Origin: Pontibacter diazotrophicus
Lineage (GTDB): Bacteria > Bacteroidota > Bacteroidia > Cytophagales > Hymenobacteraceae
Direction of reading: 5' to 3'
DNA length: 64,000 nucleotides
Assembly: GCF_003367245.1 (NCBI RefSeq)
Contig: NZ_QRGR01000004.1
Location: 1-64,000 of the forward strand
A program made the position numbers and the translations under genes. Shown in pieces: positions 7,825 through 16,806 of the stretch (position 1 is the first letter of the stretch; each line of letters starts with the position of its first letter). The notes under the pieces were generated by a model, which was not told where the DNA came from, ran no database searches, and saw only the letters and a program-made list of their open reading frames with translations.

Positions 7825-8532
7825 GTGTCTACAATTCTCGATATTCAGGACTTAAAGAAAACCTATAACAGCGGCGACCGCCATTTAACGGTGCTGGAAG
7901 GTATTAATTTTTCACTTCAGGCTGGAGATACCTGCTCCATTGTAGGTCCTTCCGGTAGCGGCAAAACAACTTTGCTCGGCCTCTGTGCAGGGCTCGACCG
8001 CGCCAGCTCCGGTTCTGTTATTCTGAATGGTGTTAAATTAGACAATTTGTCAGAGGATGAACGGGCACAGGTACGAAATCAATATGTAGGATTTATTTTC
8101 CAGAACTTCCAGTTGATACCAACCCTGACAGCGATGGAGAATGTGATGGTGCCGCTGGAACTTAGAGGCGAGCGCAATGTGCAGCGGCAGGCCATGGAAC
8201 TGCTGGGCAGGGTAGGGTTGGCTGAACGCCACGACCACTATCCAACACAGCTCTCAGGTGGTGAGCAGCAGCGGGTGTCGCTGGCCAGGGCATTCTCTAA
8301 TCGACCGACTATTCTTTTTGCAGATGAGCCAACCGGCAACCTGGACGAAGAGACAGGCCAGCGGGTGGAGCAGCTGCTATTTGACCTGAACCGGGAGAGC
8401 GGTACGACCCTTGTGCTTGTGACGCATGACCTGGACCTGGCAGAGAAAACGCAGCGCATTATTCGGATTAAAGGAGGCAATGCTGTCTCTGATACAGGCG
8501 CTCCTGTTTCTGTGAGCAGAGATGAACTATAG
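7825..8532 (+). CDS. ybbA: ABC transporter ATP-binding protein, YbbA/LolD type
   Basis: This 235-residue ATPase drives the permease encoded 108 bp downstream. Walker A is GPSGSGKTT at 41-49, the Q-loop is in FIFQNFQLIPT, the signature LSGGEQQRV is at 143-151 and Walker B ILFADEPT at 163-170. It also has the D-loop NLDEETG and switch His in VTHDLDLA. This is the MacB/LolD/YbbA clade of mechanotransmission-type ABC proteins. The start is a GTG. The assignment to YbbA rather than LolD rests on the neighbours: a two-FtsX-domain permease and a divergent TesA-like hydrolase. Confidence 0.9.
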   Translation: MSTILDIQDLKKTYNSGDRHLTVLEGINFSLQAGDTCSIVGPSGSGKTTLLGLCAGLDRASSGSVILNGVKLDNLSEDERAQVRNQYVGFIFQNFQLIPTLTAMENVMVPLELRGERNVQRQAMELLGRVGLAERHDHYPTQLSGGEQQRVSLARAFSNRPTILFADEPTGNLDEETGQRVEQLLFDLNRESGTTLVLVTHDLDLAEKTQRIIRIKGGNAVSDTGAPVSVSRDEL

Positions 8533-8640
8533 GAAGATGTAGCACGACGAGAATGTATGGCACCTAACTTCTGGTAAACGCTTTTTCTGCCATTTTACAT
8601 ACAAGAGCCCACTGTTGTAAATGTTTATTTACAACAGTTC

Positions 8641-11262
8641 ATGAATAAAACAAATCAACAAGCAACTATCAGCAATATAGCAGTGCCCGACACCATCATC
8701 CATTTAGAAAAGAAAAACAATCTGAACCTGCGTTGGCTCCTGAAAATGGCGTGGCGTGATAGCAGGCGTAACCGGGGTCGTCTGGCCCTGTTTATTTCTT
8801 CTATTGTGCTGGGTATTGCAGCGCTTGTGGCAATCAATTCTTTTTCCGATAACCTCCGCACTGACATAGATAACCAGGCGAAGTCCCTTATAGGAGCAGA
8901 CCTGGTAGTAGCCAGTAATAAGGAAATTGAACCCGAGATGCAGCAGTTGCTCGACTCCATTGCCGTGGGAGGCGACCGTTCTGATGAGGTTCGTTTTGCC
9001 TCCATGGTTTACTTCCAGGCATCTGAGGGTACGCGGCTGGTGCAGGTGCGGGCGCTGGAGGCAGGTGGATTTCCCTACTATGGCGAGATAGAATCTGAGC
9101 CGCAGGACGCCAGCACGACTTTCCGCAGTGGCGGACGCAAAGCACTCGTAGACCATACGCTGCTGCTACAGTACAACTCTGAACCCGGTGACTCAATAAA
9201 GGTAGGTAACCTTACATTTGAAATTGCCGGCGCACTTCATAAAATTCCAGGTCAGTCAGCCATGACGGCCACCATAGCTCCAGCTGTTTATATTCCAAAG
9301 CAGTACCTGGAAGAGACGGGCCTGCTGCAGAAAGGTAGCCGCATCAATTACTACCATTACTACCGCTTACCCGCTAACACAGATGCTGATGAGCTTGCAA
9401 AAAAGCTGGAGCCTCGGTTTGATGCAGCGGGCTTTGGTTTTGATACCGTGCAGAGCCGCAAAGAGAGCACAGGGGAATCGTATGCCAACCTGGCGCGCTT
9501 CCTGTCGCTGGTTGGCTTTGTGGCCTTGCTGTTAGGCTGTGTGGGTGTAGCCAGTGCTGTGCATGTGTACATCAGGGAAAAGTTGTCTACCATTGGCGTG
9601 TTGCGCTGCCTGGGCATGAGTGGCAAACAGGCCTTCCTGATTTACCTGTTCCAGGTGGCGGCAATGGGTCTGATTGGTTCTATAGCAGGCGCTATTCTTG
9701 GCAGCTTAATTCAGCTGTACTTACCACAATTGTTCCAGACTTTCCTGCCTGTGGAGGTCACAATGGGAATATCATGGACCGCCATTGCCGAGGGTATCGG
9801 AATTGGTCTGGTTGTGTCTGTCCTGTTTGCGCTGCTGCCGCTGCTGTCTATCCGGAATGTTTCTCCCCTCATTACATTGCGTGCCGGAATAGAGCATGTC
9901 TCAAAGCAGCCCGATAAATTGCGCTGGGCAGTGAGTGGACTGATATTAGCCTTTATTTTCGTTTTCGCTTACCTGCAGCTAGGTACCTGGCTGAGAGCAT
10001 TGTCGTTTACAGCGGGTGTACTGGTTGGCTTTGTGGTGCTTGCCCTGATTGCCCGCCTGATGATGGGGCTGGTGAAGCGGTATTTTCCCAGGAGCTGGGG
10101 TTATGTATGGCGACAAAGCCTGGCAAACCTGTATCGCCCTAATAACCAGACACTGCTGCTCACTGTATCTATCGGTTTAGGAACGGCCCTGATTGCGACA
10201 CTTTTCCTGATGCAGCGCCTCCTGTTGAGTGAAGTAGCCATTGCCGGAAGCGAGAACCAGCCAAACCTGGTCTTGTTTGACATTCAGAATGCCCAGAAGG
10301 AAGAAGTAGCCCAACTTACCCGGGAACAGGGCCTGCCTGTGTTGCAAATGGTACCGGTGGTAACAATGCGCATCGATGAAATTAAAGGATATACGGCTGC
10401 TGATGTGCGCAACGACACGACACTCGGTATTTCAGAAAGAGCTTTCACTAACGAGCTCCGTGTAACGTACCGCGACTCGCTGATAGACTCTGAAAAGGAA
10501 GTAGGCGGAAACTGGCAGGGAAAAGTAGGTTCATCCGGAGGAGCTATACCCATTTCTTTAGAAGACCGCTATGCAGATAGACTGGAGGTAGCTGTTGGCG
10601 ACACTATTGTATTTAATGTGCAGGGAGCTTTGATACCGACCATAGTGGCCCATTTGCGTGAAGTCGAGTGGAACCGGGTACAGACAAATTTCAGGGTGGT
10701 GTTTCCGGAAGGTGTTTTAGAGGAAGCTCCCCAGTTCCATGTGCTTATGACGCGGACCCAGACAGATAATCAATCGGCGCAGTTCCAAAGAACAATGGTG
10801 CAGCGCTTTCCAAACGTGTCGGCTATAGACCTGGACCTGATATTACGTACGCTAGATGATATTTTGGGAAAAATCGCCTTTGTGATTCGCTTTATGGCGC
10901 TCTTCAGCATAAGCACCGGCTTACTGGTGCTTATCGGCTCGGTGAACATCAGCAAGTTTCAGCGGGTACAAGAGAGCGTGCTGTTACGAACACTCGGTGC
11001 CAGCAGAAAGCAGATACTATCTATCAATGCATTTGAATACCTGCTGCTAGGGGCATTAGCCGCAGGCACGGGTATAATTCTTTCGCTGGGTGCCAGCTGG
11101 GCCCTTGCGGTGTTTAGCTTCGAAGTGCCTTTTGCTCCTGATCTGGCACCGCTTCTACCCATTTTCTTAGGTATAACCGCCCTGACTGTTTTTGTGGGAA
11201 TGCTGAATAGCCGCGGTATCTTAAACCGACCACCACTCGAAGTATTGCGCAGAGAGGGCTAA
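8641..11262 (+). CDS. ybbP: ABC transporter permease with two FtsX domains, YbbP type
   Basis: This 873-residue inner-membrane protein has the YbbP layout. A first transmembrane helix lies at about 49-68 (LALFISSIVLGIAALVAI), then a large periplasmic domain and a first FtsX three-helix block near 285-410. Further helices sit at about 430-475, followed by a second periplasmic domain and a C-terminal FtsX block (about 740-860). The conserved motifs LRCLGMSGKQ and LRTLGASRKQ sit after the first helix of each FtsX block. With YbbA and TesA it probably extracts hydrophobic compounds from the membrane for hydrolysis or export, as proposed for the E. coli YbbAP-TesA complex. The length fits the family. 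Confidence 0.88.
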   Translation: MNKTNQQATISNIAVPDTIIHLEKKNNLNLRWLLKMAWRDSRRNRGRLALFISSIVLGIAALVAINSFSDNLRTDIDNQAKSLIGADLVVASNKEIEPEMQQLLDSIAVGGDRSDEVRFASMVYFQASEGTRLVQVRALEAGGFPYYGEIESEPQDASTTFRSGGRKALVDHTLLLQYNSEPGDSIKVGNLTFEIAGALHKIPGQSAMTATIAPAVYIPKQYLEETGLLQKGSRINYYHYYRLPANTDADELAKKLEPRFDAAGFGFDTVQSRKESTGESYANLARFLSLVGFVALLLGCVGVASAVHVYIREKLSTIGVLRCLGMSGKQAFLIYLFQVAAMGLIGSIAGAILGSLIQLYLPQLFQTFLPVEVTMGISWTAIAEGIGIGLVVSVLFALLPLLSIRNVSPLITLRAGIEHVSKQPDKLRWAVSGLILAFIFVFAYLQLGTWLRALSFTAGVLVGFVVLALIARLMMGLVKRYFPRSWGYVWRQSLANLYRPNNQTLLLTVSIGLGTALIATLFLMQRLLLSEVAIAGSENQPNLVLFDIQNAQKEEVAQLTREQGLPVLQMVPVVTMRIDEIKGYTAADVRNDTTLGISERAFTNELRVTYRDSLIDSEKEVGGNWQGKVGSSGGAIPISLEDRYADRLEVAVGDTIVFNVQGALIPTIVAHLREVEWNRVQTNFRVVFPEGVLEEAPQFHVLMTRTQTDNQSAQFQRTMVQRFPNVSAIDLDLILRTLDDILGKIAFVIRFMALFSISTGLLVLIGSVNISKFQRVQESVLLRTLGASRKQILSINAFEYLLLGALAAGTGIILSLGASWALAVFSFEVPFAPDLAPLLPIFLGITALTVFVGMLNSRGILNRPPLEVLRREG

Positions 11263-11318
11263 ACATTATAGACTGTTTCTTTAGTCTTGGTATTAGCGCA
11301 TAAGCTAGTTATAAATCT

Positions 11319-11350
11319 AAAGCCCAAGGCATTGCGTTGGCTTTCGATTT
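11319..11350 (+). terminator. Probable terminator of the ybbA-ybbP operon
   Basis: The imperfect stem AAAGCCCAA / TTGGCTTT is followed by CGATTTTTT, about 55 bp after the permease stop. Confidence 0.5.
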
Positions 11351-11509
11351 TTTAGCTGATAGGCTTCTGCTGTTTTTTGTTAAACCTGCCTCAATACGGC
11401 CTTAAACGATGTTCAGAAGCGCCAGGAATACTCGGAGGCAACCCATTTGCTGTTTAGTTGGTAAAAGATAACACTGCCGCATCTTGATGGCAGTACTGGA
11501 ACTTAAACT

Positions 11510-12343
11510 ATGAAAGCAATGAACGAGAACAACAGAGGAAAAACAGTATTGATAACGGGCGCTTCAAATGGCTTCGGTCTGGAGTTCGCCAGGCTTTTTG
11601 CAAAGGACGGTTATAACCTGATACTGGTATCCCGCAGCACCGACAGAATGAAGAAGCTAGCTTACAAACTGCAGGACGACCACCAGTTAGAGCATGTCTG
11701 CGTTGTTACTTCTGATCTGGCACGTCCGGAATCAGCGAGAGAGGTATACGAAGAGGTGAAGAAGAGCGGCATTCAGGTAGATGTATTGGTCAACAATGCC
11801 GGGGCTGGTATACATGGCTTTTTTCATGAAACAGACCTGGAGCGGGAGAATGCTATCATACAACTGAACGTTAACACACCCGTGGCTCTCACCAAGCTGT
11901 TCCTTCAGGACATGAAGTTGCGCGACGAAGGTAAAATATTGAACGTAGCTTCCGTCGTAGCCCAGATACCTTCGCCGCTAATGGCTGTATATGGTGCAAC
12001 AAAAGCCTTTCTGCTTTCATTTTCTGAAGCATTAAGCAATGAACTGCAACATACAAACATAACCGTGACAGCCTTATGCCCGGGTGCCAGTAACACCATG
12101 TTCTTCCGAAGAGCCGGTGCTGCACATACCAAAGCAGCGCATGGGCCCCTATCAGAGCCAGCAGAGGTTGCCAGAGATGGATATGAAGCGCTGATGAGCG
12201 GAGAAACTAAGATTGTTTCCGGTATGATGAACAAAGTGCAGGCTACAGCATCTAATATGGTGCCTGACAGTACGTCTGCCGCCGCCATGCGCAAAATGAT
12301 GGAAGAAGCGGAAGGTGAAGAAAAGTATCATGTTGAAACCTGA
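11510..12343 (+). CDS. Short-chain dehydrogenase/reductase (classical SDR)
   Basis: This 277-residue NAD(P)-dependent oxidoreductase has the cofactor motif TGASNGFG near residue 16, NNAGAG (about 92), Ser in NVASVVAQ, and the catalytic YGATK. The DltE/YqjQ-like subgroup of SDRs shows the same SxxGFG variation and a C-terminal tail, so the substrate is unknown. Two ATGs (residues 1 and 4) could start it. It is monocistronic, with a strong terminator 20 bp downstream. The C-terminus (residues 230-277) is a charged, Ala/Met-rich helix beyond the core fold. Confidence 0.88.
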   Translation: MKAMNENNRGKTVLITGASNGFGLEFARLFAKDGYNLILVSRSTDRMKKLAYKLQDDHQLEHVCVVTSDLARPESAREVYEEVKKSGIQVDVLVNNAGAGIHGFFHETDLERENAIIQLNVNTPVALTKLFLQDMKLRDEGKILNVASVVAQIPSPLMAVYGATKAFLLSFSEALSNELQHTNITVTALCPGASNTMFFRRAGAAHTKAAHGPLSEPAEVARDGYEALMSGETKIVSGMMNKVQATASNMVPDSTSAAAMRKMMEEAEGEEKYHVET

Positions 12344-12361
12344 TACTTAACCTTCTGAAAC

Positions 12362-12403
12362 AAAACCCCATCTGCTTTTAAATAAAAGCTGATGGGGTTT
12401 TTT
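12362..12403. terminator. Hairpin terminator after the SDR gene
   Basis: The stem AAAACCCCATC / GATGGGGTTTT has a second internal pairing (GCTTTTA / TAAAAGC) and a T-run. It lies 20 bp after the SDR stop. Confidence 0.85.
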
Positions 12404-12423
12404 ATTTGCTATGCCAAAAAACG

Positions 12424-12456
12424 AAAGAAGGGACCTTGCCTTAAGGTCCCTTCTTT
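12424..12456. terminator. Second hairpin, serving the convergent CoA-binding gene
   Basis: A perfect 14-bp stem (AAAGAAGGGACCTT and its complement) has a 5-base loop. It lies 22 bp after the first hairpin and faces the minus-strand gene that ends at 12549. Confidence 0.75.
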
Positions 12457-12548
12457 GAGCATAGACAACAAATGCCATCTGCTATTTTCTTCCTTTTACG
12501 TGCTGATATGTGTCAGGTTAATCTTTTTTTAAATAATTTTTAAAAAGA

Positions 12549-12911
12549 TTAGTAGCTATCGGTGGCCAGCATAACGAGCGTGCAGTGATGCAGTGTTGTG
12601 ATGTTTGCTTTCTCGGCCATTTGCTCAAATTCCCTGTTTTCTGTTCCCGGGTTAAAGATGATGCGCTTCGGTTTCAGGTTCAGGATATAGTCATACCAGG
12701 AAGGCTGGTTCTGCGGCCCTACATATAGTGTCACCGTATCTACATCCTCAATGGGTTCGTCTTTATCGTGAATAATTTTCTTACCGCCCACTTCTCCTTT
12801 TTTTATACCTACAGGCACCACTTCATGACCATGCTGCTGCAGCCTGTGTACAGCTTTGTAGGCATAACGCGCAGGGTTATCGGAGGCACCTAATACAACT
12901 GTCTTTTTCAT
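12549..12911 (-). CDS. CoA-binding domain protein (YccU-like)
   Basis: This 120-residue stand-alone Rossmann-like CoA-binding protein matches the CoA_binding_2/YccU family. The opening VVLGASDNPARYAYKAVHRL carries the phosphate-binding loop. Later VTLYVGPQNQP and RIIFNPGTEN match the family's conserved second and third loops. The length is at the short end for the family. The family binds CoA in structures but has no established reaction. It is transcribed alone, ending toward the SDR gene across two hairpins. Confidence 0.88.
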   Translation of the reverse strand: MKKTVVLGASDNPARYAYKAVHRLQQHGHEVVPVGIKKGEVGGKKIIHDKDEPIEDVDTVTLYVGPQNQPSWYDYILNLKPKRIIFNPGTENREFEQMAEKANITTLHHCTLVMLATDSY

Positions 12912-13047
12912 ATATGATTAGTTTTAAATGCTTCGTTCAACAAGTCTGTTCTGTATTTTACCGCTATGTGCCCTAAATAGTTGGTGTTTCTACCTACTTT
13001 GCCCTGCAATACCTCAATGATTAGTAAGATTATAGCCATTTTAAGGC

Positions 13048-14631
13048 CTAATTAGGCACTGTAACACCAGCTCTTAGGGCTGCCATCTCAGCACAACGCT
13101 CACCATCCATGGCTGCAGATACAATGCCACCAGCATAGCCGGCTCCTTCACCACAAGGGAAGAAACGCTTAACCTGCACATGTTCCATTGTCTCTCTATC
13201 ACGGGGTATTCTGACAGGGGAGGAGGTACGGCTTTCCACCCCCACGATCTGGGCCTCATTGGAGAGGTAGCCACGCATTTTGTTGCCAAAGGCTTTGAAG
13301 CCTTCGCGCAGGCGGTAACTCATATCCTCCGGGAACAGTTCATTCATATCTACCGGCACCAAACCAGGCTGGTAAGATGTTTCTAACAAGGCGCCACCTG
13401 TTTTGCGACGGGTAAAGTCCTGCAGCAATTGGGCAGGAGCCGCTTGTGTACCACCCGCCATCTGACAAGCCTTCTGCTCCAGGGCCTGCTGCATACGCAA
13501 GCCAGCCAAAGGACCATACTTTTCCAGTTCCATATCTTCCAGTTCAATGGCCACCACAATGCCTGAGTTCGAGAAGCGGGAGTCGCGGCGGCTTGGGGAC
13601 ATACCGTTCACTACTACCTCACCGGGCGCTGTGGCTGACGGAACGATAAAGCCACCAGGGCACATGCAAAAAGAGAATATACCGCGCTGCCTGTTATTGT
13701 AGTGGGTCTGTTGCACCAGGGCATAGGAGGAGGCAGGTAACCAGGGACCGCGATCTTCGCACTTATACTGTATGCTATCAATCAGGCTTTGCTGGTGTTC
13801 TACCCTAACGCCCATCGCAAAGGGCTTGGCCTCCACTGTAATGTCCTTCTGATGCAGCAGCTCAAAAATGTCGCGGGCGCTGTGGCCGGTGGCAAGTATA
13901 ACTGACTCGCCTGTATAAGCTTGTCCATCCTGCGTAACCACACCGCGCATTTCCCCCTTCTCCAGAATAAAGTCTGTTACACGCTTATCAAAAATAACTT
14001 CGCCACCGGCGTTTCGGATGGTTTCCCGGATGGCTTCAATAATTTTGGGAAGTTTGTTTGTGCCAATATGCGGGTGGGCATCAAACAGGATATCCGGTGT
14101 GGCTCCATGCTGTACCAGTATCTGCAGAATACGCTGCAGATCGCCGCGCTTTTTGGAGCGGGTGTATAGTTTTCCGTCAGAGTAGGTACCGGCACCTCCC
14201 TCTCCAAAGCAGTAATTAGAATCCGGGTTAACGGTATGCTCCTTATTGATGGCAGCTAAATCACGGCGGCGGCTGCGTACGTCCTTCCCGCGCTCCAGCA
14301 CGACTGGTTTCAGTCCGAGCTCAATGCAACGCAAAGCAGCAAATAAACCGGCAGGACCAGCACCCACAATCACCACATGCCTGGCGTTGGTTACATCAGG
14401 GTAATGGTACTGCGGAGAAATAATATCTGTAGGAGGATTGTCTAAGTAAACGTCTGCCCGGACACGCACCTGAACTTCCCGTCCACGCGCATCGATGGAG
14501 CGCTTAATACGGTGCAGAAATTTTACATCTTGGGGCTTGAGATGGGCACTTTTCAGGATTTCGTGCTCTAATTGCTGCGCATCAAACGCAACCTCTGGCG
14601 CTAACACCAGATCAAGTTCTTTTTTTCTCAT
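13048..14631 (-). CDS. FAD-dependent oxidoreductase (uncharacterised NAD(P)/FAD dehydrogenase family)
   Basis: The 527-residue protein has an N-terminal domain of about 85 residues seen in this family (MRKKELDLVLAPEVAFD, then HRIKRSIDARGREVQVRVRA). An FAD-binding Rossmann motif VVIVGAGPAGLFAALRCIE with ERG at the end of strand 2 follows. Later come GEGGAGTYSDGKLYTR, VILATGHSARD and a C-terminal FAD motif FPCGEGAGYAGGIVSAAMDG. The layout is that of COG2509-type flavoproteins, whose substrate is unknown. The start is an ATG. A 138-bp gap separates it from the upstream tryptophan dioxygenase gene on the same strand, so cotranscription is possible but not shown. Confidence 0.88.
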   Translation of the reverse strand: MRKKELDLVLAPEVAFDAQQLEHEILKSAHLKPQDVKFLHRIKRSIDARGREVQVRVRADVYLDNPPTDIISPQYHYPDVTNARHVVIVGAGPAGLFAALRCIELGLKPVVLERGKDVRSRRRDLAAINKEHTVNPDSNYCFGEGGAGTYSDGKLYTRSKKRGDLQRILQILVQHGATPDILFDAHPHIGTNKLPKIIEAIRETIRNAGGEVIFDKRVTDFILEKGEMRGVVTQDGQAYTGESVILATGHSARDIFELLHQKDITVEAKPFAMGVRVEHQQSLIDSIQYKCEDRGPWLPASSYALVQQTHYNNRQRGIFSFCMCPGGFIVPSATAPGEVVVNGMSPSRRDSRFSNSGIVVAIELEDMELEKYGPLAGLRMQQALEQKACQMAGGTQAAPAQLLQDFTRRKTGGALLETSYQPGLVPVDMNELFPEDMSYRLREGFKAFGNKMRGYLSNEAQIVGVESRTSSPVRIPRDRETMEHVQVKRFFPCGEGAGYAGGIVSAAMDGERCAEMAALRAGVTVPN

Positions 14632-14769
14632 GATATAGTGGGTAAGGGATTTATCCTTAAACCGATTGAATTGTTGATTCCTTATAGTTGATTGTTGCTC
14701 TAGAACAAGATTTATGTAGTAGTAGTTCTATATAGGCTGCAAAGGTATGTGCCTAAAAACCACCATCAA

Positions 14770-15735
14770 TTAAACATCATCATTTAGAATCTTCTCAACC
14801 CATCCTTTGCCCCATTCCTCTACTTCCTGCGGTGTCCAGAGTTCAGGATAAAAGATACGCTTCTGGAAACGCGGAGGCAGGTATTTTTGCCAGTTGGTAC
14901 CACCGGTAGCCGCTATAATTTCCGGATCTTTCTGCAGGTAACGAACAGCGGATTTATAATGCATCAGCGGCCAGTTCACGTTCACATTGCTATCGAGTGA
15001 GCGCAGGGCATTTGTGATTTGAGGATTCTGCTGGTCTTCTACCGGAAGCCGCTTATAAACAGACCATACATTCGTATGCTCATATTCCTTAGCAAACTGT
15101 ATCAGTTGGCTTGTGTATTTTTCCTCAAACCGGAGCAGCGTCAGTGTTTTCGTGCCTGAAGCCACTTCCGTAGCACCTTCTTTCCAGTAAATGCAGCCAA
15201 TCATCTCTTCCTGCGTACTTTGCAAACCCAGTGCCGCCCGCTTCGCTTTGTCCACGAGGTTGCGCAGATCGGTGGAGGCAATTTCGATCATGCGGTATTG
15301 CACCGATTGAAACCCACTGGCAGGCATGAGGGCCATCCGGAAGTGCAGGAACTGCTGCGGGTCCATGCCCTCCACCATCACATCAAAGGAACTGATCAGG
15401 TTATCGAAATAGCGGTTGATGCGCTTTAAGCGGCGCAGGAATATGTCGGTTGTTATCTCCCTGTCTTCAGCAATTTGCCTGTACTCTTCCAGGCAAAGCT
15501 TAAAGTATAGCTCTGTTATCTGGTGGTACATAATAAAGATTTTCTCATCCGGAATATTGGTGCGCGGATTCTGAAGGCTTAACAGTGTATCGAGGTGAAT
15601 GTAGTCCCAGTAATTTAGGAAGTCAGTATAGTAAAGCCCTTCGAGGTAGGCGGCCAGGTTCTGGCCTAGCGGAACGTATTTCTCCTCCAGCCGCTTTAGC
15701 TGCTCCAGCACTTCCGGGTCAAATCTGTGCTCCAT
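14770..15735 (-). CDS. kynA: Tryptophan 2,3-dioxygenase family protein
   Basis: This 321-residue heme protein is expected to convert L-tryptophan to N-formylkynurenine, the first step of the kynurenine route. Family landmarks are LNYWDYIHLDTLLSLQNP near the N-terminus, MYHQITELYFKL (the HQ-x-x-EL-x-FK active-site helix), FQSVQYRMIE and WPLMHYKSAVRYL. The last probably carries the axial heme His. GTNWQKYLPP follows near the C-terminus. No kynurenine formamidase or kynureninase genes are adjacent. Divergent from sdaAB across 383 bp. Confidence 0.88.
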   Translation of the reverse strand: MEHRFDPEVLEQLKRLEEKYVPLGQNLAAYLEGLYYTDFLNYWDYIHLDTLLSLQNPRTNIPDEKIFIMYHQITELYFKLCLEEYRQIAEDREITTDIFLRRLKRINRYFDNLISSFDVMVEGMDPQQFLHFRMALMPASGFQSVQYRMIEIASTDLRNLVDKAKRAALGLQSTQEEMIGCIYWKEGATEVASGTKTLTLLRFEEKYTSQLIQFAKEYEHTNVWSVYKRLPVEDQQNPQITNALRSLDSNVNVNWPLMHYKSAVRYLQKDPEIIAATGGTNWQKYLPPRFQKRIFYPELWTPQEVEEWGKGWVEKILNDDV

Positions 15736-16118
15736 TTAAAGACGATTTGTGGTACGTGATTTTTGAACAACTACAAAGTACGTAAATCTCACCTTTGCCA
15801 CCCAGCATGGGTTTAAATAATTTCCCCTATCCAAAAAATGGTGTATCTTCATGTTGAGGCAACCAACTGCAAAAAAATTGCATCCTTAGTACATAGTGAA
15901 GCAGGAAAATAGGTAAGACGCCTGGAAGTTTTGTGAGAAACCAGAAGAAAACTCTCTCCTTCAATAGATTTGTCTCTTTATTAGTGGAGGCTGCTCCTTG
16001 TTTTGTAGATGGAAATGCGGTGTTGGTAGAATTAAATCTAAATAAACTTTTTAATAATGCAAAACTCTTAGTTTCTTGCTAAATTTGATTTTTGCGATAT
16101 TATTACGGGAGCAAGGGT
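15736..16118. other. Divergent intergenic region between kynA and sdaAB
   Basis: Apart from the candidate -7 box at 16080-16087, nothing coding was seen. A 24-codon plus-strand frame beginning near 15838 has no motif and is probably chance. A purine-rich stretch precedes sdaAB. Confidence 0.5.
16080..16087 (+). promoter_or_regulatory. Candidate -7 box for sdaAB
   Basis: TAAATTTG matches TAnnTTTG exactly and lies 31 bp before the preferred ATG. No convincing -33 TTG at the usual distance. Confidence 0.4.
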
Positions 16119-16796
16119 ATGGCTGAGAAAAGCAGCGTTTTTGATATGATTGGGCCTGTCATGATTGGCCCCTCCAGTTCGCACACGGCAGGAGTGGTAC
16201 GGATAGCCCGGGCTGCTATCAGGTTGCTAGGTGCCGCACCGGAAGAGGCTATCATTACTTTTTATAATTCATTTGCCCGCACCTACGAGGGCCACGGCAG
16301 CGATCGCGCCATTGTGGCTGGGCTTCTTGACTTCAAGACAGATGACAAGCGAATCAAAGATGCTTTTGAGCATGCAGTGGAACGTGGGCTGAAATATACT
16401 TTTAAATCGGTAGGCAATTCTTCTACCATGCACCCCAACACTATTAAGCTAAATCTTAAAGCAGATGGCCGCGAGGTAGAAGTAATAGGGCAGAGCCGTG
16501 GAGGTGGGGTTATCAAAATTGTAGAAGTTGATGGCTTTGCTGCTAACTTTTCGGCAACACTGCATACTTTGATCATAGACGCGGAGGATGTGACAGGCAG
16601 TATTGCTTTTATCGCCTCGGTACTGGCACATGACCAGTGTAATATAGCCACCATGAGCGTGTCAAGAAAAGGACGGAATGAGCTTGCCCGGCAGTTTATA
16701 GAGATGGATTCAGGTATCAAACCCATTACCCTGGAGTACCTGCGGCAACTAGACTGGGTAAAGCATGTAATCTATATTCCCAATATCGATCTATAA
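16119..16796 (+). CDS. sdaAB: L-serine ammonia-lyase, iron-sulfur type, beta subunit
   Basis: The 225-residue protein is the beta chain of the [4Fe-4S] serine dehydratase that converts L-serine to pyruvate and ammonia. The family signature GPSSSHTAG occurs near the N-terminus, and a C-terminal ACT-like domain (about 145-220, containing GSIAFIASVLAHDQCNIATM) follows. The alpha subunit, which binds the cluster, is not in this window. The frame is open to a TTG at 16092, but the ATG at 16119 matches the usual MAEKSSVFDMIGP opening. It is 10 bp upstream of a TolC-type gene and probably the first gene of that run. Confidence 0.9.
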   Translation: MAEKSSVFDMIGPVMIGPSSSHTAGVVRIARAAIRLLGAAPEEAIITFYNSFARTYEGHGSDRAIVAGLLDFKTDDKRIKDAFEHAVERGLKYTFKSVGNSSTMHPNTIKLNLKADGREVEVIGQSRGGGVIKIVEVDGFAANFSATLHTLIIDAEDVTGSIAFIASVLAHDQCNIATMSVSRKGRNELARQFIEMDSGIKPITLEYLRQLDWVKHVIYIPNIDL

Positions 16797-16806
16797 TTAT
16801 ATCACT

